From Bacteroidota bacterium (GTDB taxonomy: Bacteria; Bacteroidota; Bacteroidia; Bacteroidales; JAAUTT01), in assembly GCA_023429135.1 (NCBI GenBank), contig JAEYWD010000094.1, positions 1-64,000 on the forward strand: a DNA stretch of 64,000 bases. The letters are read 5' to 3'. Both the position numbers and the translations under genes were made by a program. The first letter of the stretch is position 1, and each line of letters begins with the position of its first letter. This document shows, in pieces, positions 18,368 through 26,332 of the stretch. The notes under the pieces are model-generated. The model was not told the origin of the DNA and did no database searches. It was given only the letters and a program-made list of their open reading frames with translations.

Positions 18368-18397
18368 AAAAAGCCTTTCAAATGTGAAAGGCTTTTT
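18368..18397. terminator. bidirectional hairpin upstream of the DUF262-like gene
   Basis: AAGCCTTTCA (18371-18380) and TGAAAGGCTT (18385-18394) form a perfect 10-bp stem with a four-base loop, flanked by A-run and T-run so that it can work in either direction. On the minus strand it would insulate the island operon from transcription entering from the right. Confidence 0.75.
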
Positions 18398-18426
18398 AAT
18401 TTAGAACTTTAAGTTTAAATAATATC

Positions 18427-18564
18427 CTAAATTATATTTCTTTTTATTGCTTTTAACACATAACTAAATTCCATACCAGTAACGGAATTTAATCCTTTTG
18501 GTTTCAGTTGAAAGAATTCCAATAAATTATAAATTTCCTCTGAATGAAATTCTTCTAAAGACAA
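18427..18564 (-). pseudogene. possible 3' remnant of a gene
   Basis: A 45-codon minus-strand frame opens right after an in-frame TAA and reads like real protein ('LSLEEFHSEEIYNLLEFFQL', then 'GMEFSYVLKAIKRN'), with no ATG start; only a TTG is available. It may be the tail of a deleted gene left at the island edge. No family recognised. The rest of the gap 18315-18743 holds only the hairpin and the promoter region of the next operon. Confidence 0.3.
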
Positions 18565-18683
18565 TTATCTTCGCACCCACCCGAGTATCATTCATCTTGG
18601 ATAGTAAATATTAATATCTAATTCTACGTCTGACTCAAATCCAGCAATAGGAGGGCAAAAAATAACAATAAAGATGTTTTATT

Positions 18684-18725
18684 TTGTTACGTTATTCCTC
18701 CATAACAATAAATATTATAATTTTG
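18684..18725 (+). promoter_or_regulatory. promoter and candidate operator of the XRE/ImmA/PIN-like operon
   Basis: TAATTTTG at 18718-18725 is an exact TAnnTTTG -7 element, 18 bp before the ATG at 18743. Two nested inverted repeats sit over the -33 region: TTGTTA/TAACAA (18684-18689 and 18703-18708) and GTTAT/ATAAC (18691-18695 and 18702-18706). An XRE repressor binding here could autoregulate the operon. Confidence 0.45.
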
Positions 18726-18742
18726 TAAACAAATAATCTGCT

Positions 18743-19084
18743 ATGAACACCAACCTTACAATTGGTCAGAATATCTCAAATTTCCGCATTAAACAAGGAT
18801 ATTCACAGGAAGAGATTGCCAAATATCTGGATGTTACACGGGAATTTATTTCCATGGTTGAGTCGGGGAAAAGAGACCTCTCCGTAACAAACTTAAATAA
18901 ACTGGCCGATCTTTTTGGAATTGACATGGAAACCTTACTGGAAGAAAATGCCGATGTAACCAAAGTCCACCTGGCTTTTGCTTTCAGAAGCAATCACGAA
19001 TCCAACGACCTGGAAAGTATTGCTGCATTTAAGCGAATAGTTCTGGATTATATTAAAATGATTCAAATTAGTCATGCTGGTTAA
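18743..19084 (+). CDS. XRE-family helix-turn-helix regulator
   Basis: A 113-residue protein with an HTH_3 domain over residues ~8-64 ('IGQNISNFRIKQGYSQEEIAKYLDVTREFISMVESGKRDLS' and 'NKLADLFGI'). The short C-terminal tail probably contacts its partner. Its stop overlaps the ImmA start by 11 bp, so the two are translationally coupled. XRE proteins paired with COG2856 (ImmA/IrrE) peptidases are known from mobile-element repressor control and from predicted toxin-antitoxin modules. It likely represses its own operon through the inverted repeats at 18684-18708. Confidence 0.9.
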   Translation: MNTNLTIGQNISNFRIKQGYSQEEIAKYLDVTREFISMVESGKRDLSVTNLNKLADLFGIDMETLLEENADVTKVHLAFAFRSNHESNDLESIAAFKRIVLDYIKMIQISHAG

Positions 19085-19799
19085 GATTAAAAAAGAGGCG
19101 TCGGAGTTTCGGAATCAGCTCGGAATTGGAAATACTGAATCCATACATTTGAAAAGCCTAATGCTTAAACTCAATGTTATAGCTGTTTTCAAGGACTTAT
19201 CCGAAGGTTTTTCGGGAATGTCGGTCAAAGCAGGCGATAAAATGTTTATGCTCATTAATTCGGGACATTCTCTGGGCAGGCAGCATTTTACTATCTGCCA
19301 CGAACTTTACCACCTGAAGTTTGATAAGGATTTCCAACCTCATTTATGTCAGGCTGGTTTATTTAACAAAAAGCTACAGAGCGAATTTCGTGCTGATATA
19401 TTTGCGTCTTATTTCCTCATGCCCGATGACGGAATTATTAATCTTATACCAGATTCGCAGCTAGGTAAGGACCAGCTTAAACCGGAAACTATACTTAAAA
19501 TAGAGCAATATTTTTCTTGCTCCAGGGCAGCACTATTAAACAGATTAAGGGAGTTGAACCTAATTAGCCCTGCATTTCAGGAATATTATTCGAAAAACGT
19601 AAAGATTACAGCTAAACAGTATGGTTATCCTTTAGCGTTGTACGAAAAAGGCAATTCCGGATTAGTAATCGGCGATTTTGGCACCTTGGCAAAACAGTTA
19701 TTCGATAGTGAAAAGATATCCGAAGGACACTATGTGTCGTTAATGCAGACCATCGGGATTGATGTATTCAACACCTCCAACGATGCCGATAACAATTGA
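19074..19799 (+). CDS. ImmA/IrrE family metallo-endopeptidase
   Basis: A 241-residue zinc metallopeptidase of the COG2856 family. 'HFTICHELYHLKFDK' carries the HExxH zinc motif (H76-E77-L-Y-H80), and 'SEFRADIFASYFLMP' is the conserved second block. Family members cleave or inhibit a neighbouring XRE repressor after a stress or phage signal. The C-terminal ~100 residues ('PLALYEKGNSGLVIGDFG') are less conserved. It overlaps the XRE gene upstream and the PIN-like gene downstream, forming a tight triad. Confidence 0.9.
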   Translation: MLVKIKKEASEFRNQLGIGNTESIHLKSLMLKLNVIAVFKDLSEGFSGMSVKAGDKMFMLINSGHSLGRQHFTICHELYHLKFDKDFQPHLCQAGLFNKKLQSEFRADIFASYFLMPDDGIINLIPDSQLGKDQLKPETILKIEQYFSCSRAALLNRLRELNLISPAFQEYYSKNVKITAKQYGYPLALYEKGNSGLVIGDFGTLAKQLFDSEKISEGHYVSLMQTIGIDVFNTSNDADNN

Positions 19800-20304
19800 T
19801 CCCAATAAGAAAATCCTCCTCGATGCAGATGTAATAATACACTTCTTTAAAGGAGATAAACTATCCATTCTGCACAAAATATTCCCAAACAAATTATACA
19901 TCCTGGATTTTGTGTTTAATGAGATTCTTAAAGGTACCCTAAGAATCCAGGTTGAAAATTTGTTACGGTTTAAGTATGTATTTGAACTTGAATTTGAAAA
20001 TGATTCCAGAGTGAGAGCCGAATATGCAAGATTGAAAAAGTTCTTTGGCTCAGGCGAAAGTGCCTGCATGGCGTATTGCCGTTATAACAATGATGTTCTG
20101 GCCAGCAGTAATCTTAAAGATATCAGCAAGTACTGTAACGAAAATAATATCCAATATCTCACTACCATGGATTTTATCTATCAGGCTTACTCAACCGGTG
20201 TTTTATCTGAAACAGACTGCGATTACTTTATTTTCAATGTTAAGTCTAAAGGAAGTAAACTACCTTATACTACTATCAAGGATTACCTTTTATCAATAGG
20301 CTAG
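19783..20304 (+). CDS. PIN-like domain protein of the XRE/ImmA operon
   Basis: A 173-residue protein that looks like a PIN-fold nuclease. 'KKILLDADVIIHFFKGD' gives the first conserved Asp, 'LDFVFNEILKGT' a conserved Glu, and 'FFGSGESACMAYCRYNNDVLASSN' the later acidic block. Where PIN enzymes usually have a T-x-D it reads S-S-N, so activity is uncertain. The frame opens at 19759, but the ATG at 19783, overlapping the ImmA end by 17 bp, leads straight into the PIN start. By analogy with PIN toxins it may be the effector of the triad; this is inference. Confidence 0.7.
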   Translation: MPITIDPNKKILLDADVIIHFFKGDKLSILHKIFPNKLYILDFVFNEILKGTLRIQVENLLRFKYVFELEFENDSRVRAEYARLKKFFGSGESACMAYCRYNNDVLASSNLKDISKYCNENNIQYLTTMDFIYQAYSTGVLSETDCDYFIFNVKSKGSKLPYTTIKDYLLSIG

Positions 20305-20368
20305 TAAAATACGTTCTTTTAGTAAAATGATTTTTAAACGGACCACCATAATTCACCAAATCTTATAA

Positions 20369-21811
20369 TCAGATTCCCTTTTCCAGTTCGTACCTCGCCA
20401 ATACAGCATATTCAGCAGCAAATGCAAAGGTAAACATACCTTCCACCTGGTTTTTGTTGCTTTCGCGGTTCCAACCCGACAATAAATCTGTAGGAAGCAG
20501 ATCCTGATGCAAAAAATTATCATAAGCATAATCGAGATTTTTCTGAAAGCTGTTAATATATTCTCCAACATTCTTATAAGAAGGGAATATGTCAACATAT
20601 CCACGCATCAATACCCCGTTAAACCAATTCCTGAAACCACTTATATCATAAGTATAGTACCCGGTTTTTATGGTTCCGGGCTTGGCAAAATGGGCAAAAC
20701 TGGCATTTGACAATCTTTTGGCATCATCGAGATACACAATGTTGCCTGTTGCACGGTACAAATCGGCAGCACCTGAAAGCATTGTACCACTGTTGTAACT
20801 AATGGCCGGTCCTACCCTGTCCTTACAGTTTGTTCCCTGGCGGTAAACTGTTCCATCTATGGTTTCGGTTTTAGGTCGCCCGGGTGAACAGCCGCCCATC
20901 ATATCGTCGTATACACCATCGGGTCGCTGTAGTGACTTCTTTTGCCATTCGTAAATTTTTGCGGCAAAACGAAGATAATAATCGCTCTTCTTTTCCGATT
21001 GTGTTCTCCGGGTTTTTCTGTCTGACGGATCGATATACTGGTGCTCAACCTCATCCGGCTTCCCTTTATATAACTCATGTAGCCACACCAAAGGACTAAC
21101 CATAGGCCCGTTGCTGCACGAATGCTTAGTAGAATAACCAGGACCCCAGGTAATACCACCGTTCTCACTTCCATCGGAATTAAATGTACAATCCCATCCA
21201 TCAAGGACATACGCTGTCAAATATTCGGCTTTTTCCAGATAGATTCTGTTTCCTGTGAGTTTATATGCTTCAAGAAGTTCGCGAACAAGCCACATCTGAT
21301 CGTCGTAAACGTTTTCAATACCTTCTACTTTAGCAGTACCTTTGGAACTTGACCGATTCACCCCGTAAACAGTCCAATCTTTCGTTTGAGTATAGGAAAC
21401 CAGACTGAATGTACCCAGATAAAAATCTGCATTTTGATATAATTTGTTTAACAATGCCGCATATCGTTTAAAGTGTTTATTGTATAGCACAGGTTTTCCT
21501 TTGTCCTTAAAAGCTTTGAGACTATGCATTATAGCATTTACGGCCTCAATGGAACTGGTATACATCCAAATACTTCCTTTTTCGTCGGAGCGGATATTGG
21601 TAAATGGATTGAAATATCGCGCCATAGCCATATCATCGCCCGAGAAATAACATGCAACAGCCTTATCAGCTATTTTTATTGCACGTTGCAGATTTTGCTC
21701 AGCAACAGTAAAATCGGGTCTAGGGGCATTCTCATTCTCATGTGCCGGACTCTTGTCGAAGGCAAACAGGGAAATTGACAAGCAAAGGAATATTAACAAT
21801 TTATTCTTCAT
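20369..21811 (-). CDS. GH76 family alpha-1,6-mannanase
   Basis: A 480-residue secreted glycoside hydrolase with an N-terminal signal peptide ('LLIFLCLSISLFAFDKSPA'). The catalytic Asp pair of GH76 is at D170-D171 ('ENVYDDQMWLVRELLEAYKLTGN'). Other family blocks are 'GGITWGPGYSTKHSCSNGPMV', 'YDDMMGG' and 'ISYNSGTMLSGAADLYRATGN'. Known GH76 members from Bacteroidota are endo-alpha-1,6-mannanases acting on fungal-type mannan. There is no SusC/SusD pair, so this is not a full utilisation locus. The start is divergent from the B12 operon. Substrate by family only. Confidence 0.88.
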   Translation of the reverse strand: MKNKLLIFLCLSISLFAFDKSPAHENENAPRPDFTVAEQNLQRAIKIADKAVACYFSGDDMAMARYFNPFTNIRSDEKGSIWMYTSSIEAVNAIMHSLKAFKDKGKPVLYNKHFKRYAALLNKLYQNADFYLGTFSLVSYTQTKDWTVYGVNRSSSKGTAKVEGIENVYDDQMWLVRELLEAYKLTGNRIYLEKAEYLTAYVLDGWDCTFNSDGSENGGITWGPGYSTKHSCSNGPMVSPLVWLHELYKGKPDEVEHQYIDPSDRKTRRTQSEKKSDYYLRFAAKIYEWQKKSLQRPDGVYDDMMGGCSPGRPKTETIDGTVYRQGTNCKDRVGPAISYNSGTMLSGAADLYRATGNIVYLDDAKRLSNASFAHFAKPGTIKTGYYTYDISGFRNWFNGVLMRGYVDIFPSYKNVGEYINSFQKNLDYAYDNFLHQDLLPTDLLSGWNRESNKNQVEGMFTFAFAAEYAVLARYELEKGI

Positions 21812-22079
21812 ACGATTTCTTTTCAGAGCCCTTCAGGATGCATCTCCTATTACAGCAAACGAAATATTGAAAATACCTCAAAAGATCCACCCTGTGTTTG
21901 GTTTAAGTTAAACAAAAGTTAATACTATATAAGGTTGCCAACTTAACTCTTATTTTGATAAATCCAATCATCCCTGACACGATGCTGTCTTCGAACTTAT
22001 CAACATCTCCCTGTTAAAAAGTTCATTGGTCCAGCTTGCCGGAAATATAAAATAAACCCTTTTCTTTGCTGCATCATTT

Positions 22080-22265
22080 TGTTGGTTCCCGTTCCGGTTC
22101 TTTCGGGATAGGGATTAAAAGGGAATCCTGTTAAATTCAGGAGCTATCCCCGTAGCTGTAAGTTCTTTTTAGCATTACCTGCTAAAATTTTCAGCAACCT
22201 TAGCCACTGTCGCTTTACACGATGGGAAGGCGCTGATACAGAACAAGCCAGAAGACCTGCCGCAA
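22080..22265 (+). ncRNA. cobalamin (B12) riboswitch
   Basis: The 585-bp gap 21811-22396 holds a class-typical cobalamin riboswitch. Conserved parts in order: 'GGGAATCCTG' and 'AAATTCAGGAGC', 'CCCCGTAGCTGTAAG', 'TTAGCCACTG', 'GATGGGAAGG', and the B12 box AAGCCAGAAGACCTGCC at 22245-22261. It lies ~130 bp before the DUF71 gene, the first of a co-directional B12 run, and should switch that operon off when adenosylcobalamin is plentiful. The remaining bases 21812-22079 hold the GH76 upstream region and nothing else I can support. Confidence 0.95.
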
Positions 22266-22395
22266 ATAATCATTCGTAGCTTTCGGGCGAAAGGCGAAGG
22301 ATAAGGAACTTACCCTCTTTATTTTTCTGTTTTTACTTTCCGGGAGCATGTAATCAGAACGCTGAATTCTGTTGTGCTAATTTAATTTCAATTGC

Positions 22396-23043
22396 ATGAA
22401 GGTATTTGTATCCTGGAGCGGAGGTAAGGACTGTATGCTTGCCCTCCACCGAATTAAAAAAGAAGGCATGCACGATATTCACTGCCTGGTGAATATGTGC
22501 GACAAGACCACACCCCGTTCCCGTTCGCACGGGATAAGCAACCGGCTTATCCGCGAGCAGGCTTTTGCCATGGGTATCCCCGTGATTCAACCTGTTTCAG
22601 GTTTTGACGATTACGAAGAGGTTTTTAAATCAGCGATAAACCAGCTTAAGACACAAGGCGTTAAAGGTGGTGTGTTTGGCGATATTTACCTGCAGGTACA
22701 CCGCGACTGGATTGAACGGGTTTGTGCCGAAACTGAAATTGAACCAATTTTCCCACTTTGGAAAAACAATACCACCGAACTCTTGAAAGAGTTTGTCACC
22801 GGGGGATTTAATGCCAAACTTGTTGCCGTCAATCAGCAACATTTAACCAAGGATTGGTTAGGCCGGAATATCGATCATGAATTTGTAAAAGATATCCTCG
22901 GATTCCCCAACCTCGATCCATGTGCCGAAAACGGCGAATACCACAGCTTTGTATTCGACGGGCCGACATTCGTTACCCCGGTTGTTATCCAGGAGGGAAC
23001 AAGTTATGAAGCTCATAATCATTGGTTTTTAGAACTCGAATAG
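22396..23043 (+). CDS. DUF71/COG2102 ATP-binding protein, B12-associated subfamily
   Basis: A 215-residue PP-loop (N-type ATP pyrophosphatase fold) protein: 'FVSWSGGKDCMLALHRI' is the SGGKDS-like ATP motif, followed by 'GVFGDIYLQVHRDWIERV' and 'DPCAENGEYHSFVFDGP', the DUF71 signature. Archaeal and eukaryotic relatives amidate diphthamide. Comparative genomics has proposed a separate bacterial group linked to B12 salvage, because its genes sit in B12 operons or under B12 riboswitches. Here it is the first gene after the riboswitch and 4 bp before btuF, which supports that group. The reaction is unproven; the substrate could be a corrinoid amide or lower-ligand group. Confidence 0.85.
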   Translation: MKVFVSWSGGKDCMLALHRIKKEGMHDIHCLVNMCDKTTPRSRSHGISNRLIREQAFAMGIPVIQPVSGFDDYEEVFKSAINQLKTQGVKGGVFGDIYLQVHRDWIERVCAETEIEPIFPLWKNNTTELLKEFVTGGFNAKLVAVNQQHLTKDWLGRNIDHEFVKDILGFPNLDPCAENGEYHSFVFDGPTFVTPVVIQEGTSYEAHNHWFLELE

Positions 23044-23047
23044 AACC

Positions 23048-23848
23048 ATGAAACAGATCTTTATCATCATTTTAATTGCATTATCCGTTGGAAATACCAA
23101 TGCTGCAAAACGTATAATTTCCCTGGCCCCCTCGCTCACAAAAATCATCTATTCTCTTGATGCAAAAACCAACCTCGTAGGATGTACAAGCTACTGTGAA
23201 ACGGAAAAGTGCCTGAACACTGCTGTGGTTGCATCAATGGTGCAAATCAATACAGAAAAAATATTTCTGCTCAAACCGGATATTGTCCTGGCAACCAGCA
23301 TTACAAAACTTTCCGAAATTGAAGCTTTACGCCGACTTGGTCTTAAGGTTACTGTCTTTAATACTCCAAAATCTTTTGCCGAAATCTGCAGTCAGTTTCT
23401 CGATATTGCCACCCTTATTGGGAAAAAGGAGAAAGCTACACAAATAGTGGCTATGCACAGAGAAAAGGTGGAACACCTTCGCAAATCAATAAACCAACGA
23501 TCCAAACCAAGTATATTCTTTCAGATAGGAGCAAATCCCCTGTTCACAGTTATTCCCAATACTTTTATGGACGACTATATCACATTTTCAGGAGGTGTGA
23601 ATATTGCATCCGGATTTACGCAGGGAACCATTACCCGTGAGAGTGTTGTAATGCGGAATCCTGAGGTGATATTTATAGTAACAATGGGAATTGTCGGTCC
23701 TGAGGAAAAGAAGATTTGGGAAGGCTATCCCAACATAAACGCTGTAAAAAACAAGAAGATATTCATTATCGAATCGGAAAAGGCTTGCGTGGCTACACCT
23801 CAAAACTTTTCGGAAGTACTGGAATTATTAATTCAACTGATTTATTGA
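23048..23848 (+). CDS. btuF: corrinoid ABC transporter substrate-binding protein
   Basis: A 266-residue periplasmic protein of the TroA/FecB-like fold. It has a signal peptide ('FIIILIALSVGNTNA') and then 'KRIISLAPSLTKIIYSLDAKTNLVGCTSYC', the BtuF-type opening; 'KPDIVLATS' and 'FQIGANPLFTVIPNTFMDDYITFSGGVNIA' are further family blocks. It should capture vitamin B12 or cobinamide delivered by the TonB receptor and hand it to BtuCD. It is 4 bp after the DUF71 gene and 2 bp before the adenosyltransferase gene. Choice of corrinoid over a siderophore rests on the riboswitch and neighbours. Confidence 0.88.
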   Translation: MKQIFIIILIALSVGNTNAAKRIISLAPSLTKIIYSLDAKTNLVGCTSYCETEKCLNTAVVASMVQINTEKIFLLKPDIVLATSITKLSEIEALRRLGLKVTVFNTPKSFAEICSQFLDIATLIGKKEKATQIVAMHREKVEHLRKSINQRSKPSIFFQIGANPLFTVIPNTFMDDYITFSGGVNIASGFTQGTITRESVVMRNPEVIFIVTMGIVGPEEKKIWEGYPNINAVKNKKIFIIESEKACVATPQNFSEVLELLIQLIY

Positions 23849-23850
23849 AA

Positions 23851-24387
23851 ATGCAAGTAAAAGCTACAGGACTGATACACATTTATACCGGCGACGGCAA
23901 AGGGAAAACAACTGCTGCCGCAGGTTTAGGATTAAGAGCGTTGGGTCATGGTTTAAAGGTTTGTTATGCCTATTTTCACAAACAACCGGAAAAATATGGT
24001 TATACCGAAATTAAAAATCTGGAAAAGCTTGGTGCTGTAATCTATGGTTTTGCAAAAGGCCATCCTTTTTGCGACAGATCCATCAAAGCAGAAAACCTGA
24101 TGATGGAAGCTCCCGAAGGTCTGTCGTTCCTGAAAAATCTGATTCAAAAAGAGCTTTTCGACATGCTGATTATGGATGAAGTGATCATCTCGGTACGGGA
24201 TGGTTATCTTCCCGAAGAGCAATTGCTGGAGTTTATCCGTAACAAGCCCGAAAACCTGGAACTGGTAATGACCGGCAGGGAAGCTACCCTGGCCATGGTT
24301 GAAATGGCAGATTACGTAAGCCATATTACAAAAATTAAACATCCTTACGACAGAAAAATATTCAGTCGCGAGGGAATAGAATATTAG
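23851..24387 (+). CDS. cobO: cob(I)yrinic acid a,c-diamide adenosyltransferase (BtuR/CobO type)
   Basis: A 178-residue CobA/CobO/BtuR-type enzyme that transfers adenosyl from ATP to cob(I)alamin or cobinamide in the cytoplasm. The P-loop 'GDGKGKTTAAAGLGLRALG' is near residue 14, then 'AYFHKQPEKYGY', 'FDMLIMDEVIISVRDGYL' and 'LELVMTGREA'. The frame extends upstream to 23716 but that part overlaps btuF; the ATG at 23851, 2 bp after the btuF stop, gives the family N-terminus. It activates corrinoids just imported by the flanking transporter genes. Confidence 0.9.
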   Translation: MQVKATGLIHIYTGDGKGKTTAAAGLGLRALGHGLKVCYAYFHKQPEKYGYTEIKNLEKLGAVIYGFAKGHPFCDRSIKAENLMMEAPEGLSFLKNLIQKELFDMLIMDEVIISVRDGYLPEEQLLEFIRNKPENLELVMTGREATLAMVEMADYVSHITKIKHPYDRKIFSREGIEY

Positions 24388-24389
24388 CC

Positions 24390-25406
24390 ATGCAAAGAAG
24401 ATACACCCGGTATGTGATTTCCCTGGCAGCACTTATTGCAATATTGCTGTTTGCGGTGGCTTATTCATTATCGGCAGGCGAACTTCATATTCCACTGGTC
24501 AAAATTCCTTCCCTGATGTTTTCGGAAGAGCATACCGCTGAATTGGTTATCATAGGGAAGATACGCCTTCCACGGGTAATTATGGGAATTTGCGTTGGCG
24601 GGGCATTAAGTCTGGCGGGTGTATTATTACAGGGAATTTACCGCAATCCACTGGTCGAGCCTTATACACTAGGTATCTCCGGCGGTGCTTCACTTGGCGT
24701 TTCACTCAGCATAGTGGCAGCGCTTCATCTTCGCTGGGGGAACAGCATTTTACCCGCAGCCGGGTTTGCTGGTGCGCTGTTAACAATCTTTCTGGTGTAC
24801 AGGCTCAGTATCAGTCAGAAAAAGCTGGTGGTGTACAAAATGGTTCTTATCGGGGTAATGATCAGCTTTATCAGCTCTTCGCTAATGATGCTCCTGATGG
24901 CAACCACAACTACGGAAAACCTTCATGGAATCATTTTCTGGATGATGGGATCGCTGGACGAAACCGATCCGTTACTATTAAAAATAGTGGTGATTACCTC
25001 CTTGAGCTGTATGGTTCTCTCTCTGCTATTTGCCCGGCCGCTCAATGCCCTCCGTTTAGGTGAAAACGAAGCCCGGCACATGGGCATAAATACCGACTTA
25101 ACAATAAAAATATTATTTGTGATGGCATCGCTTTTAACAGGTGCAAGTGTAGCCATTGCCGGTGTAATTGGCTTTGTGGGTCTTATCATTCCTCAATTCC
25201 TCAGGCTCGTTGCCGGTTCCGATTTTAGGTTCCTGATGCCGGGAGCATTTATTTTCGGAGGAGCATTTCTTGTATTTTGCGACACACTGGCCCGTACCAT
25301 CATTGCACCAAATGAAATTCCGATAGGGGTTATAACGGGCATTCTGGGAGGAACAGGATTGGTAATTGTATTGCTGCGAAAAGAACTTCAAAATACAAGG
25401 CTATGA
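24390..25406 (+). CDS. btuC: corrinoid ABC transporter permease (FecCD family)
   Basis: A 338-residue inner-membrane permease of the BtuC/FecCD family with about ten hydrophobic segments. Signatures: 'IRLPRVIMGICVGGALSLAGVLLQGIYRNPLVEPYTLGISGGASLG', 'FWMMGSLD', 'GVIGFVGLIIPQFLRL' and 'EIPIGVITGILGG'. It forms the channel for BtuF-bound corrinoid. The stop overlaps the ATPase gene start by 4 bp. Iron-siderophore permeases look the same by sequence; B12 is assigned from the riboswitch and neighbours. Confidence 0.9.
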   Translation: MQRRYTRYVISLAALIAILLFAVAYSLSAGELHIPLVKIPSLMFSEEHTAELVIIGKIRLPRVIMGICVGGALSLAGVLLQGIYRNPLVEPYTLGISGGASLGVSLSIVAALHLRWGNSILPAAGFAGALLTIFLVYRLSISQKKLVVYKMVLIGVMISFISSSLMMLLMATTTTENLHGIIFWMMGSLDETDPLLLKIVVITSLSCMVLSLLFARPLNALRLGENEARHMGINTDLTIKILFVMASLLTGASVAIAGVIGFVGLIIPQFLRLVAGSDFRFLMPGAFIFGGAFLVFCDTLARTIIAPNEIPIGVITGILGGTGLVIVLLRKELQNTRL

Positions 25407-26239
25407 ATTCATACTTCGAAATAAGAAGCATAACTGCTGGTTACGGGAATTCATTCTCATTGAATAAAATAGATATTACCTTAAGGAAAGGATGCTTTGC
25501 CGGCATTATCGGGCCGAACGGATCGGGAAAGACTACACTTTTCCGGGCGATAACCGGAGACCTGGTGTTAAGAAAGGGTAATGTACAACTGGGTGGGATG
25601 AATGTTTGCAGGATGAGCATCAGGGAGAAAGCCCGTAACATAGCTCTTGTGACACAGGATCAGGAAACGCCCGATATTGTGGTTGCCGATTATGTAATGA
25701 TGGGCCGTTATCCCTATCAGAAGCCTTTCGGTTTCTTCGAAACAGAAAAGGACCTGTCGGTGGTGAACGAATGCATGGATATGGTGAGCATTTTTCATCA
25801 CCGGAATAAGAAAATGCATCAACTGAGTGGCGGAGAACGTCAGCTAGCGGCCATAGCACGCGCTCTGGCGCAACAACCTCATTTACTCCTGCTGGACGAA
25901 CCTACCTCGCACCTCGATATCAGGCATCAAACTCAAATTCTTAACCTTTTGCAGCATCTCAACACTTCGTTAGAGATCACGATTCTGATGATTGTTCACG
26001 ATCTGAACCTTGCTAGCGAGTATTGCGACCACCTGATTCTGATGAATAAAGGATCAATCTATAAGTCGGGCACACCGCAAAGTGTACTCACACCCGAAAA
26101 CATCGAAAACGTTTATGAAACGAACATAATCATACAGATGAACCCTGTATCCCGTAGGCCGGTGGTATTGCCGGTTTCGGGCAAACGTAATGAAAATTAT
26201 AATGGAGCGTCAGCAATAGCGAGCACTTTGGCAATTTAA
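25403..26239 (+). CDS. btuD: corrinoid ABC transporter ATP-binding protein
   Basis: A 278-residue ABC ATPase with Walker A 'GPNGSGKTTLFRAITGDL', signature 'LSGGERQLAAIARALAQ', Walker B 'LLLLDEPTSHLD' and the switch His in 'MIVHDLNLA'. It is somewhat longer than many BtuD proteins, with a C-terminal tail of ~35 residues after 'YETNIIIQMNP'. It energises import through the permease it overlaps by 4 bp. The 93 bp to the TonB receptor gene hold nothing else I can identify. Confidence 0.9.
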   Translation: MNSYFEIRSITAGYGNSFSLNKIDITLRKGCFAGIIGPNGSGKTTLFRAITGDLVLRKGNVQLGGMNVCRMSIREKARNIALVTQDQETPDIVVADYVMMGRYPYQKPFGFFETEKDLSVVNECMDMVSIFHHRNKKMHQLSGGERQLAAIARALAQQPHLLLLDEPTSHLDIRHQTQILNLLQHLNTSLEITILMIVHDLNLASEYCDHLILMNKGSIYKSGTPQSVLTPENIENVYETNIIIQMNPVSRRPVVLPVSGKRNENYNGASAIASTLAI

Positions 26240-26332
26240 AATATACACATGTGACAAGTAGACCTGGCAGGCACACCATCTGCTGCAAATGCGCAGTTGC
26301 AGCGGTATTCATTCACAATTTAAATTTAAAAA

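Noticed and set aside
20369..21811. Polysaccharide utilisation locus around the GH76 gene
   Set aside because: No SusC/SusD pair or regulator is adjacent; the TonB receptor at 26333 belongs to the B12 run.
23953..24432. 159-codon minus-strand frame opposite the adenosyltransferase gene
   Set aside because: Shadow of a gene with clear catalytic motifs.
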